Assembly: GCA_949752735.1 (NCBI GenBank) | Contig: OX457051.1 | Span: 1,172,501-1,236,500 of the forward strand | Origin: Lumbricus terrestris | Lineage: Eukaryota; Annelida; Clitellata; Crassiclitellata; Lumbricidae | DNA: 64,000 nucleotides | Direction of reading: 5' to 3' | The notes under the pieces: model-generated | What the model saw: the letters and a program-made list of their open reading frames with translations, nothing else | What the model was told of the DNA's origin: nothing | Databases searched by the model: none | Made by a program: the position numbers and the translations under genes | In this document: positions 35,701 through 47,700 of the stretch, one piece after another | Layout: every line of letters starts with the position of its first letter | Position numbering within the stretch: position 1 is the stretch's first letter

Positions 35701-38700
35701 GATAAGTTCCACGCACATGCCGACAAGGGATTGCTCATTTTGCTTAAGCGCTTCAGTCCAGAGGAAGTTATCCGATTAACCAACGAAGAAATTGCACTCC
35801 GAGCAGCTAGAGCTGAGAAGATTGTTCGTTTGGGCCGCCCCCTATGGGGTTTGGGTGAGGAGTATATCCCCCCATATGTGAAAGTTTACAATGCATATTC
35901 TAGCCGATACTGGTTCAGCATGCTTAAACGCTTCAGTCCCGAAAAGGCCATCCGAATTGCCGACGACTCGGTGTGTAGATATCTAAATTTTATAAAGAAA
36001 GTTGTGGATGCGTCCCCAGCCCAGTGGCGCGACAAAGGCGAAAAACTGCGCGCACCGAAGGAGCACGCAGCCTACTACGCCGAACCGGAGTACGTGGCAC
36101 AGCAAAAAGAGATGGCCCCGTCAACTGCACCACGCTACGACGATCCACTGACTCGACACCAGTTAAGCTACCTCAACGGTGGCGGAGGCAGCGGTAAAAC
36201 TACTAGAGCGATCGAAGTGTTCCGCGCGAGAGAACTCCTTGTGCTCACACCGACCAATCGACTGGCCAAAGAGATGGGAGAAAGGGGTGTAAAGGCCCAG
36301 ACGTACCATAGTTTCTTCCGGTATTGTGGTGTTAGAAAGACCCCTCGCAACGGAGGAAGACCTCGTCAATCTGCAAACGCACAAATATAAAGGACAAAAA
36401 CATCACAGTCTTCAAGGCAAAAGAGGATTGGACACGGGGCGACGAAGTACTCATAACGATCGGCGGAAACATAGAATAGGTTATACTTGTTGCCAAAAAA
36501 GAGGGTGAGTTACTACATCTCGAAGGTGTGTTTATGCCTACTATCCAGATAGCAGACACAAATTGGACGCCGGAAAGAATGGGTGAAATAAAAATACCGC
36601 GTGTAATAATCTGGGACGAGATCTGCACCGTGCCTCGGTCCATTCTGGAGCCACTCCTGAACTGGCTCGACCTCAGAGGTCGCCAAGTCATCTGCTGTGG
36701 CGATCCAGGACAACCACCACCAATTGCGGGTGAAATGGCACACGACTGGTTACTGGAACAGGTAGACTACTACGAGGAGGTCGAGGTTGATTACAGGGCA
36801 AAGGACGATACGCTCAAGGCCCTGAAAAAGCGCATCCGTCTCCAACACAACAAAGTGCAGTGTCAGGAAATGCGAAAGGCTCTTCCTGGTTGCCTGGGAT
36901 GGGATAGGTTTGTTGAAGCCTTGAAGCCAAGCGACCTCATCTTGGCTTGCCGCGAATAGGTCTGCGACCGGACACAAGAGTTGTTATTCCAAAAACATAA
37001 AGTGCACTTCCCGGATACCCTAGTGCCTCTTCTCTACCACCCCAAGGACAGTCGAAAACAGAATATTATGGTCCCCATCCCAGGCACCGACCGTAAGGAA
37101 GATCTTGTTCTTAACGATATCGTGGATGTCACAATAGAGGCGGCTGAAGAAGCTATTAAGACCGATGATCAGGACCTCGGATACGCTCTCACAATCCACA
37201 GTTCCCAAGGCCTAACTATCTACGACCCACGTAAAGTCTCGATTATTGACAACTGGCTGGAGTGGTTCAACCTCGCCTACCTTGCAGTGTCAAGAGTGGA
37301 GTTTATGCATCAGCTTGAACGAGTAACCCGCCCCCCGGATGAGGGTTCGGAGGTTAGGAAACTCACAGAGCAACAACTCCGCGAAGTTATTGCAAAGAAA
37401 CTGGTTGGTTATAAATATCAAGACAAAGCTAAGAGGTTAGAAAGTTTCAACCTCAAGGTGAACTACATTCTACAACTCAGGGACTCTCAAGAAAATCGCT
37501 GTGCGGCATGCAACATTGAGCTGCTCTGGGCATATTACCCAAAAGACACGCAGCAGTTCAGTGTAGATCGACTAGACAACGCTAAGGGTCATACACGCGA
37601 CAATGTTCGACTGGCCTGTCTAGAATGTAACAGAAAACGCGGTGGTGCGGCACTTACTACCGAACAAGAACTCGATCAGGTGGTAGCTCAGTTCCCGGAG
37701 GAACAATCAACATCTCTTCGCGAACGAACCCACGAGGAGGTCCGTCGACTAAGTGGTACAGAGCTGGCTGGCCTGTCTTCCGGATAACATCTCGGACGGT
37801 GTGAATTGTTAGCGACCACACAGGGTCAGTAGCACGCCGGCGGCCACCCTCAAGCTCACCGGGGGCATACAAATAGCGAACGAGCGCTGAGGATGGAAGT
37901 AAAGGTTCTTCGATACCAACGACACGATCAGCTGGTAGTGACGGAGAATGTGCAACACTTGCCTCTCTTATTGCCTCATTAGGTTTTCGACCAGTCAGTC
38001 TAGTCACTTCATCATTCAGCGCAGCCACAACCTTAGGCAGAGCACGAACCCACTCAGCCGACCGTTTCGAGGAACCACGCGCATCAAGCAGTAATTCTTG
38101 AGCATACTGTGCACTGAAGAGTCGTTCGGCCAAGGTACGATTAAACCTCTCAACAATTCCTTGCTGTCGATGATTACCGACCTCGCCTCGTCGTACACGA
38201 ACGTTATGCTCAGCCAGCAGCCGATTCAGAGCACCCATAAATTCACGCCCAGGATAAACCTGCAGGAGATGGGGCCAAGTCAAAGGCCCTCGCTTGTATA
38301 TACGACCCAGAGCCGCCGTAACTTCAGCCGCGCTCTTGTCCGTCAAAGGTTCGGCTTCCTTGTAGCGGGATGCCACATCAACCACAGTTAAAGCGTATTT
38401 ATAATTCTTACACCCCACTCGATCATGTGGTAAAAATAATAAATCAGCCTGATGCACAGCGTTCGGTCTATCTTCATCGAACATTAGTCGCGGAATATAT
38501 AGTGGTGCGGGCAGGTAAATTTGCCACACAGTTTGCCTCTTTAACCATGTGCGAGCATCAGCCTCTGAAACTTTCGCAGCTGCGGCCAGCTTCTTCACAG
38601 CAGACAGTCCTCGCCAGTACCCACGAGGTGAATAATAGATGGTTGATAGTTTAGAGTCTGCCATCTCGAATACTTTCTAATAATGTAATAAATCTCCAAC

Positions 38701-41700
38701 AGGTTTCAGCCGTACCCGCTGGAAGCTGTGCAGTAGTAGCGCGGATATCAGTAGAGTCAGAAAGCACTCCACATGCAAAAGATTTCAAAGTAAACCAACA
38801 TTCAAAACAACGCGAAGCTATATCACCAAAGTCTCGTATTGGACCCGGAATTTTATCTTGTCTGGCGTTGAATTATATTGCCCACATCGCAGACCAAACC
38901 TCCTTCACTAGCTCTTCCGAAGGCAGCGTTATTATTCATATATAAACAAATTTTAAAAAAATACATTCAGATTAAAGATGTGGCACTTGCATTCATAATA
39001 ATGCCGATCCCACAGCACTTGAAGTACAACGCAACTGTGCGCTACCGCCTAGGTACTGTCTTCGACTACACGAAGGATGAGAGAGCCAAGATCGCAGCCG
39101 CACTTCAGTCACAGGATGTGTATGTAAGCGAAAAGGACTCCTTCAAGGTGATTTGGTTTGATCTGACGCAGAGATATATTTTACCACACGTTACGACTCA
39201 AGCCATCATCGATGCTTGGAACAGCAATCCCCTGCAGTTCTGGCAGAACCAGCTCCAGTTCGCTCTTTGGTGCGCAACGGCTGGATGCGGAGTGTCGGTG
39301 AAAGATCACCTGCTCAATGAAACAATACCACCGCTTGCACGTTCGATATTTCACTTTCACATCTACTATCAGACCAGAAGGATTTTGGCTGAGATGAAGT
39401 GTCCCCTTCCTACACGCGACAACTGGAATGCATTCGACAACACCATTGACCAACATGTTTATCAAGCTATCTGCGGCGAATTTGTGGTTGACTACACCTC
39501 AGCGACACGCAGATGCCATCAAACGGTCTGGGTAATACATTCGTGGAAGGGGACCGAAGTGGCAACAATGGTAACCGCTACCGGACTACATTTGGAAGCT
39601 ACAGACCTGGTATTGACTCATTCAGCGGAAGCTTGGATAGCGATCGCGGCCGACTCGATTATCTCAGTCAAGACTACAACGGCGATACAATCCCTCCCAC
39701 AGACATTTCATGCGGTTTTGTTGGAAGCATGCTCGACAAAAGCCAAGGTTTCACGCATGCAGGTGTGGAACGGCTCAACGACTCGATACGTACGTACGTT
39801 TGGGCAATCCTGGGTGCAAAGGACCAGACCCGCACCTCGGTGATAGGCGTGGGACCAGCATTCGATGCTCAGAAACAGTTCGTGTCACTCGTGGAGTCGA
39901 AGATCTTCGCGGCGGACGACCTTACAAAGAGCATTAAAGAGTATCAAGATGTTCGACAGTTCAATGAGCCGAAGACCACCAACCTCGAGGATAGCATTTC
40001 GAATTATAGAGATGTTCTAAAGCACGCTAGGTCAAAAAACGACTATGTGATTGGGGGTGAGTTGTACATTGTTCCGAGTGACATGAATTTGCGAATTGGC
40101 ACGATTGAGGGATACAACAACGAAATTGTGGTTGCCACAGACGAGACGAACATCGGCTCAAACGATAATATAAACACCACAAGGACACCGCCTGCGCCGT
40201 CAGTAAAAAAAGGGGAAGACTAATCCACCACCCACAAAAAAGAGGACTCAGGCTTCAAGCCCCCACCTCCAATCCCGCCTACCAACCCCTCGAGCGGAAC
40301 TCCCGTAGCGCCCAATACGCAAGACCACGAAAGCACAAAAACAGCGATCACAGTTGCAGCTATCGATGCGGGATTGGCTTATTACTTCCTATATCGATAG
40401 GGCTACTACAGATACTTGAAAGCGAGCCACCCGCTTAGGCCAATGCCACCAGCGAGGAAGATGAGCTCGTATTTTTTTTGACTGCGGGTCGGTATTTGGT
40501 TGCGGCGCAGGTGATGAAACATCAGCCTCACTATACACTGAGTACACTCTCTCTTTTTCTGCGGTTAGTAGTTCTATCAGGCGCTTCTCCTTGGCCTTAC
40601 GCGCCGCAGCACCCAACCGGCCAGCTTCCTGCTTTTTAGGGTCCTTCGTTTTGGGGGGTGGCGGCTTCTCCATTGACATTGGCGTCTCGCTCGGGGTATC
40701 GTCGACTTGCTTCTCCATCTGTATATACTTCTCGTGGTGCGTCTTTAATAGTCCAATCGCAATGCTTAGCAGTAGTAATAGCCGCGATTAGCGGTGCCAA
40801 GTACATGCCATAGCGGTAGTATTGCTCACAGCAAGCACTGCTTAAAGCCGCTGATACAAACGGGTCCTCTTCAAGGTCGGCTACAAGTGTCGGTTGGCGC
40901 TCAGCCGGCAGAGGTAACAACATTGCGGCTGCGGAGGCATAAAAACGGAGAAGGCTACTACCCAAAGACTTTGACATTGCAGTGCCAAGAGGCGCTTCAT
41001 ATCGAGCGTGCGCCTCATTAATTTCTTCGTTCGTCATCAGTAGTATGTTTTCGCGGCAGGTGGGCCATCTAACCATATACCTGCTGGAATATTGAACATT
41101 AAACCAGGTAATTTTTGAAAAAAGATTCTAGAGCCGGCAAACTAAAAATCTAGAAAAAGTCAGATTATCCACCTGGAAAAAGCCAGATTTTCCACCCAGA
41201 AAAACTTAGTATTTTCCGAAAACGTAGTTTTTCTCAAAAATGCAAAAGCTTTCACTTTCATCGTTTAGTACCCACCCTCCCTCCTTCCCTACCTTCTTCA
41301 CTCACGCCCTCCCTCCCTCCCTTCACCTATTCCTATATGAATGTTTATTCTCAACCATTAAAACGCTAAATTTGCCTAAAATTCATACATGGAACTATAA
41401 TGACTCAATTTTACTATTCCTTGCCCTCATCCTCCCTTCCTCTCTCCATCTCTCAATCCATTGAATTTTGCAATACAGTGTATTTTAAAGCATTGAAACG
41501 CTAAGTTTTAATGAAAATACGAACAATGTAGCTATAAAACGTAATTTTATTGTTCCATACCACATCCTCCCTTTCTCCATCCCTCCATTCATTTCTCATT
41601 CTTATGAATCCTGCATTATGAAGCGTTAATAATTGAGAAAAATTTGAACATTTTGACTTTCAAACCACAATTTTACCATTCCATACTACTATGCACCCCT

Positions 41701-44700
41701 CCTACACCCAGCATTCTTCCATTTTTTCATTCCAGTATTCTTGCATTATTGCGCAGTCTGAAACACTGAAACGCTAAGAATTGAGGAAATTTGTATTATT
41801 GCAACTATGATGGGTCAATTTTACCATTCCTTGCTATTAATTCTTACACATTTCAACATATCAAACGCACAAATTCTACAATTCCTTACCTGCTTACTTA
41901 CTTACTCACGAAATTTCTACGTACCAAAGATTTACACATATACAATCCTGCTCTTATTTCTCAAATGTCCAATCCTTCAATTCTTACTTCTTGCAGGTTT
42001 CAACACTTCAATCGCACAAATTCTACAATTCCTAACATAGTTACTTCCTTACTCACAAAATTTCTGCAATTCAAATGCTGTTTACTTGCACATGCTTGCA
42101 CATATTTGTCATTTCTTCAAACCTTCGTCTCTTATTTCTCGCACATTTCAACATCTCAATCACATCATTCTACACTTTATCATTTACTTACTCACTTGCT
42201 CACATGCATTTTCAATCTTTCACCGTCAAACCTTTTCTGACTTGGACAGTAATGCTAGATGCCACTCACTTTAAAATTTGAGCGGCATAAATTTTATACA
42301 CAGGATCACTTTTGAGATGCACAAACAGGAGCGCGGGAGAGACGAATAGGTTACTCAGTGGCATTTTCAGTCTTTCACATTCAATTCCTTTATTCTTTGG
42401 TATGAGAAATATGTAACACTCACTTCAAATTTGAGAAGTCGTCAATTTTTCAGATATAGAAACGCGGTGTGATGCGCAAACAGACGAATACGGTAGGCTA
42501 CATAGCAACATTTTCAACTTTTCTGATTCAAATTTACCATTCTTTTAGTTTAACAACATACATGTTAGTTAAACTGAATCATCACTTTATGCAACACTGC
42601 CAGTTTGCTCTAGTAGAGTGGCGTAAAGGGAGGGAGTGCATTCACATGGTGGAACGCACAGCTTGAAATGAAGATGGGCAAGTTTATTACACATGGAAAG
42701 CAGTATTCGTACATATTTTCGTTTCGTAAGACGACCACAAGCAGGCGCGGCCCTAGGCATATAGGCAAAGTAGGCAGTTGCCTTGGGCGCCGCAGTCTTT
42801 GGGGGACGCCGCGGCACAGGATTTTTAATTTTTTTACACTATATTCTTTTAAACTGAAGACTTTGAAAAGAATTTAAGATAATTATTGATTTCATTGCAC
42901 TGGTTCAGGCAGGTCTAATTCAATTCAAGGACTGCATTCATTTTATATCGACTGACAAAATTCTATTTTAACGGCATTCTTTACTCTGAGCTTTGCAGTC
43001 TATGTCTATTATAGAGCCGAGGTCTATGGGCTAATGCTGACATAGTGACATCTTTCGACTGAATGCGCCAACAACTGAAGAATTGTTATGTTATTTATAG
43101 TCGTTGTGTCTGGTGTGAATCTATTGATCTTAAAAAAATTAAATGATATAAAACAATATGATTCCATAAGCGTCAGAAGTTATCGGATGCCCAAAGTCGT
43201 AAGAAAAAAAATAAGGCAGAAGTTAAAATAAAAGGAAATACGGGTCGGTTTCCAATTATTTAAACAAAACTGAGACAACTTTATCTGTCATTGTTAGCGC
43301 CCAGTCGTCAGCTAGTAATTGAGACTATGCGACGCTCAATTTCAGGGAGGTGAAGCATAGCACACTTTGAGCTAAATACACAACGTTGCAATCGCATGCA
43401 CTGCTATCTTAGCAGAAATTCTTGTGCGATGCAGCTAAAATTATAAGTCTTAGTCTCTCAAATATTTTACCAACTCAAAGCTCGTGCACGCTTGGGAATC
43501 CGGTGACGAGCGACAAGGACGCCCGTGCGGCGCTGGTGGCGGTGGCGTTTCCTTTTTGGGTGACGGCGGCGGCGGTTCTTGCGATCTTGATCCGATCTGC
43601 CTTTTGACGAGGAATCCGCACGATTCCGCGCAATGGAAATGCGTGAAAACTGTGAAACGACGAGTATGAGTTGAAGCTGCGCGCAATCGTGTGGATTTCT
43701 CGCATCATAGATTGCTCGGATCTGTCATTTTCGAGCCATTTCTTGGACGAAGAGTCAACATACATCCGGACACACAAACAAAAGGAAGGTCAAACTTTGA
43801 GAAATATATTAGAGATGAGAAGACATGTAATGGTGGCCCGATGAATCCGCATTACAGCGGAAGGATTATAGCATAGGCTCCATAGCGACAGGAAAGCGAT
43901 GTCGGATATCTGAACCTGACTAGGAAGCAGAGAACAAACGATGATAACATTGGGTCAACGGTCAACTCGTCGAACTGAACGTTTTACGCATATTATTTAT
44001 GATTAAATTTTATGTTGTAGTTCTGAATCCGCTGTAAATGCGCTGTAGAAGGATAGGTTCTAGTATTGATACTAGCAATGCTATCCAGATTTATTCTATT
44101 AATTTACATGTAAGCTACTACGAATTTCGTGACGACTCTTCCTGGAGCCAATAACGGACTTCGTCTTGTGCTGTGGGCCAACCAGTCCGATTGCTACATT
44201 ACGATGTCTGCAGCCGTTGGCTTTCAGGTATGTCTAATTTGTTTAGCAATAATTTTTCAATGAATCGCTCTACTTACCTTTCAAAGCGCAGGAATTACAA
44301 AGCTGGAGCTTTGCCGGGGCGGGGTAGGTGCGGACTTGGGGCGGAATGGGTGCGTGGCGAAAATAGGGTGGATTGGTGCGCGATGGGGGAGGTAGAGGCT
44401 CTGTGCAGATGGGGTGGAAAAACTCAGATTTGCCGGTCAACCGTAGGTGCCCCAGGCCTGGAAGCTGGTTTGTGGTGGGAAACTTACCCAGTGAACAAAT
44501 GTTTTCCGGATGAAGCCTCCTTAGGTGGAAGGGCGCGGAGTGGAACTTGGTGGGGAGGAACGGTAGAGTTGGTTTTGGGCGGGCTAGGTGTGAAGTAGGG
44601 CGGAGTGGCCCGGGGTGGACAGCAGTTGCGAGGCGGAGTGCGAGTTGGGCCGGGATGTTTGTTCGGTGTAGTGTGAAGTCATGGTGGGGCGGTAGGGGTG

Positions 44701-47700
44701 AGACGTCTGAAATATACTGGGCAACGGACACTCTTTAACCACATTTCCCCCTTTATGATGTCTATGGGGCCATCGATTGTTCTCAGCTGACTCTCTTAGC
44801 CCTTTTTGACGAAAGTGCAGCGTTTGACACTGTGGACCACGACATTTTACTTGAACGGTTGCATATATCCTTCGGTCTCTCTGGTACTCTTCTCCCCTGG
44901 CTGAGATCCTTTCTTAGTGAGCGTTCCTTATGCGTGGTCCATGGGTCATCTGGGTCCCTCTGGGTCTCCGCTCCATATGGTCTTCCACAGGGCTCTGTGT
45001 TGGCCCCTCTTCTTTTCATAATCTATACCTCAGGTCGTGCCCCTCTTCTTACTGCCCATGCTAGCCCATCTGTATATGCAGATGATGTCCAAACTTACCG
45101 ACACTGCCGTGCTTCTGACTTTGTTGCGACTGCCCGGGCCATGAGCGTCGCCATGGAAGCCTTGTGGACCTGGATGTCGTCCAATCGACTCCGCCTAAAC
45201 TCTTTAAAAACTCAATTCATTTGGCTTTATTATCAACTGCGCCAGCTGTTCACTGCTGCTCGCTCGCTGACTCCTACTGCTGCTACAACCCTTGTCCATT
45301 CTTTCATTACCCCCAGACTTGATTACTGCTACTCTCTCTTTGATGGCCTACCAATTGCCTGTCTGAGTTGCATTGATCGCGTCCTGCGCTTTGCAACCCA
45401 CCTTATTGGCCGCATACCCAAATTCAGCTACATCTCCAGCTATATGCGTGACGTTCTCCAATGGCTCCCACTCAAGCAGCGAATTGAGTATAGGATCTCT
45501 ACTCTAGTCTGGCGCTGCATGCTAGGCTTTGCTCCTGCCTAACTTTGTGAGCTTTGTATCCCTACTCTTAGTTCTCACCATTTCCACTCCCTTCGTTCGA
45601 CTTAACAAAGTCTGCTCTCAGCCCCTTTTGCTCGTACTTACACTATGCAGAACCGCGCTTTCTCGGTGGTAGGACCCTCAACCTGGAATTCCTCTGACAC
45701 TCCTTTTCTAAAAATCCTTCTCAGGCTTTCCTCTCTCATCTTACCACAGTTTTATTTGGCCGCGCTGAGGTTGGGAGCACCTATCAGTAGCCCCCATTTC
45801 CGTAGGTTTACTTTAAATAGGTTAATATTAGGAGAAATCAAGATTTGCAACAAAATGTTTCATAAAAAGAGTACCCTTACACTTTATAGAGAATTTACCC
45901 AGTCCTCTTGCAGGTTCGTCTACATGATCCTTATGACCCGCCGTTTGTACCGGACCTTGGATTGAGAGTCGGAACGGGCGTTTCAACATCCGTCTCGTTT
46001 TCACTTAGAAACGTAAGTTCAACGTCAAATACAAAATGTGCAACAAGTTACGCTGTATCAACATAGGGTGTATAATAATTTTATTATAATTATTTTAACC
46101 TCTATAACTATTCGTCGATTAGGCAGAATAGCTGCAGCTTTATTGAGTCCATAATCTGGAACTAAGTTTTGAGGCCAATTAGATCTATTTGCATTTGTTC
46201 CATATTTTTAAAGATATTTCTACTTGCCTATTTGATTGCAAACGGCACTGGAATGTCTGATTCAAAAACCCAACAGATCAATTTTTTCAAATTAAATCTA
46301 ATAATATTATTGTTCATTCGACGTTTGTAGCTATCTATGTTGCCGTCGCCGTTTGGTGATTGCCTGAGTGCGGAAAACTACACGAATCAGAAATGCTATG
46401 CGCAATGCGAGGATGATAATTTGTTTTTCTATTGTGATTGTCAGACCAATCCGTTCAATGGTATGAAGACATTAATATTTTCACACTGTTACAGTTTCTT
46501 CATATTGTGATTGTGTTTGCGCTTATGCGTTTAGCCTACATGCATCGCATTGATAACATGGAGTTCATTCACAAATGCGTTGCGCCATCATATTTAAAAC
46601 ATCATGCCAACAGTCTCAATTCCAATCCCATGAGACCATGGCTGTCCTTCGAGTTACACACTGCTCTTGAGTGGCGGCGCCAGCACTTCAGTTTTGTGGG
46701 GCTAAAGCTTCGCGGAGGAAATTTCCCATTTTCGTCCGCCGAAATTTCTGACGCCTTTTTTTGTTATAGGCCGAAATCTCATGAAGATTTCCCATTTTCA
46801 CCGCCAAAATGTCTGCCGACCTTTTTAGTTATCAGGCGAAAATCGTGGAAATATTTAAATGAAAAAAATCGGATGGCCTTTTTAGGGAGGCTTAGCCTCC
46901 TATACGGGGGCTCAGTCCCCTAACCCCCTAGCGCCACCACTCCTGCCCTTGTAATCCTGTAAGGTCACTCTTGCGGAAATGACGCGTTGATGGAGAACTA
47001 TTCTGAGTAGGCGATATAGCCTAAATGTAAATGTAAATGTAATCGCATATTTATATAGCGGCTGTCTTATGGCCTCGACCCTGAGGGTGAGATCCTTCAC
47101 CACCGCTACTCCACGTTTATATTGCGACCGAGCCACCCGCAGTAAAGATCCGAGAAATTAATCTCTGATAAACCGACCGACCGGGAATCGAACCCGGACC
47201 GCCGGCGTGGCGAGCGGGCTACCAACCCACTCGGCCACTGAGGATCTCTAACGGCGGGAATAATCATACTTCTATAACGTTAACGTAATCTACAAATTTC
47301 TAGAGCACCACACAAAACATAAGCGCTGAGCACCGGATTAGTCAAGTCAGAAGGTTGTCCAAGAGTTGTCCGAAGGAGGTCGTAGTCCGAGTACCATAGA
47401 ATCAGTGGTGACAGAAGAGCTGTTAAGGTTGATGGCGTTTAGGTCGAGAATTAGAAGATGTTCTTAGTTCTTAATCTATATAACTTACCATAGAGCCGTA
47501 TTTTTCCAAGAGTCTGGCCAACTTGTGTGCCGGATGTTGGTCAAGTCACGTGGTTGCTGGTCGCCATTATGAGTCCAGGCGGGTATCAGCAAATACGTTG
47601 ACAAAGCAGTCTGTTCACGCTGCACTCAATAGAACTTCTCTCTTCTCTGTGATGCTCCCTTGTTCCCAAAGTTTTTTGTTCCATGTTCCCTATGTCTCTG

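Larger units (their letters stand above)
32888..41076. mobile_element. Compact DNA-polymerase/helicase/HNH/integrase element (Polinton-like), decayed
   Basis: Genes in order: Cys-rich protein (+), SAP / family B polymerase / SF1 helicase / HNH polyprotein (+), integrase (-), small ORF (-), unknown protein with C-terminal anchor (+), second anchored protein (-), 146-residue protein (-). Polymerase plus retroviral-type integrase is the core pair of Polintons/Mavericks. This element is about half their usual length, shows no packaging ATPase, protease or recognisable double-jelly-roll capsid gene, and has helicase and HNH joined to the polymerase. Terminal inverted repeats were not found within or just outside these bounds, so the limits are those of the outermost genes. 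Many stops and shifts show it is an old copy. It lies in intron 3 of the channel gene. Confidence 0.7.

Noticed and set aside
32650..41230. Terminal inverted repeats for the compact element
   Set aside because: Comparison of both outer regions by eye gave only weak, short matches, so no termini are claimed.
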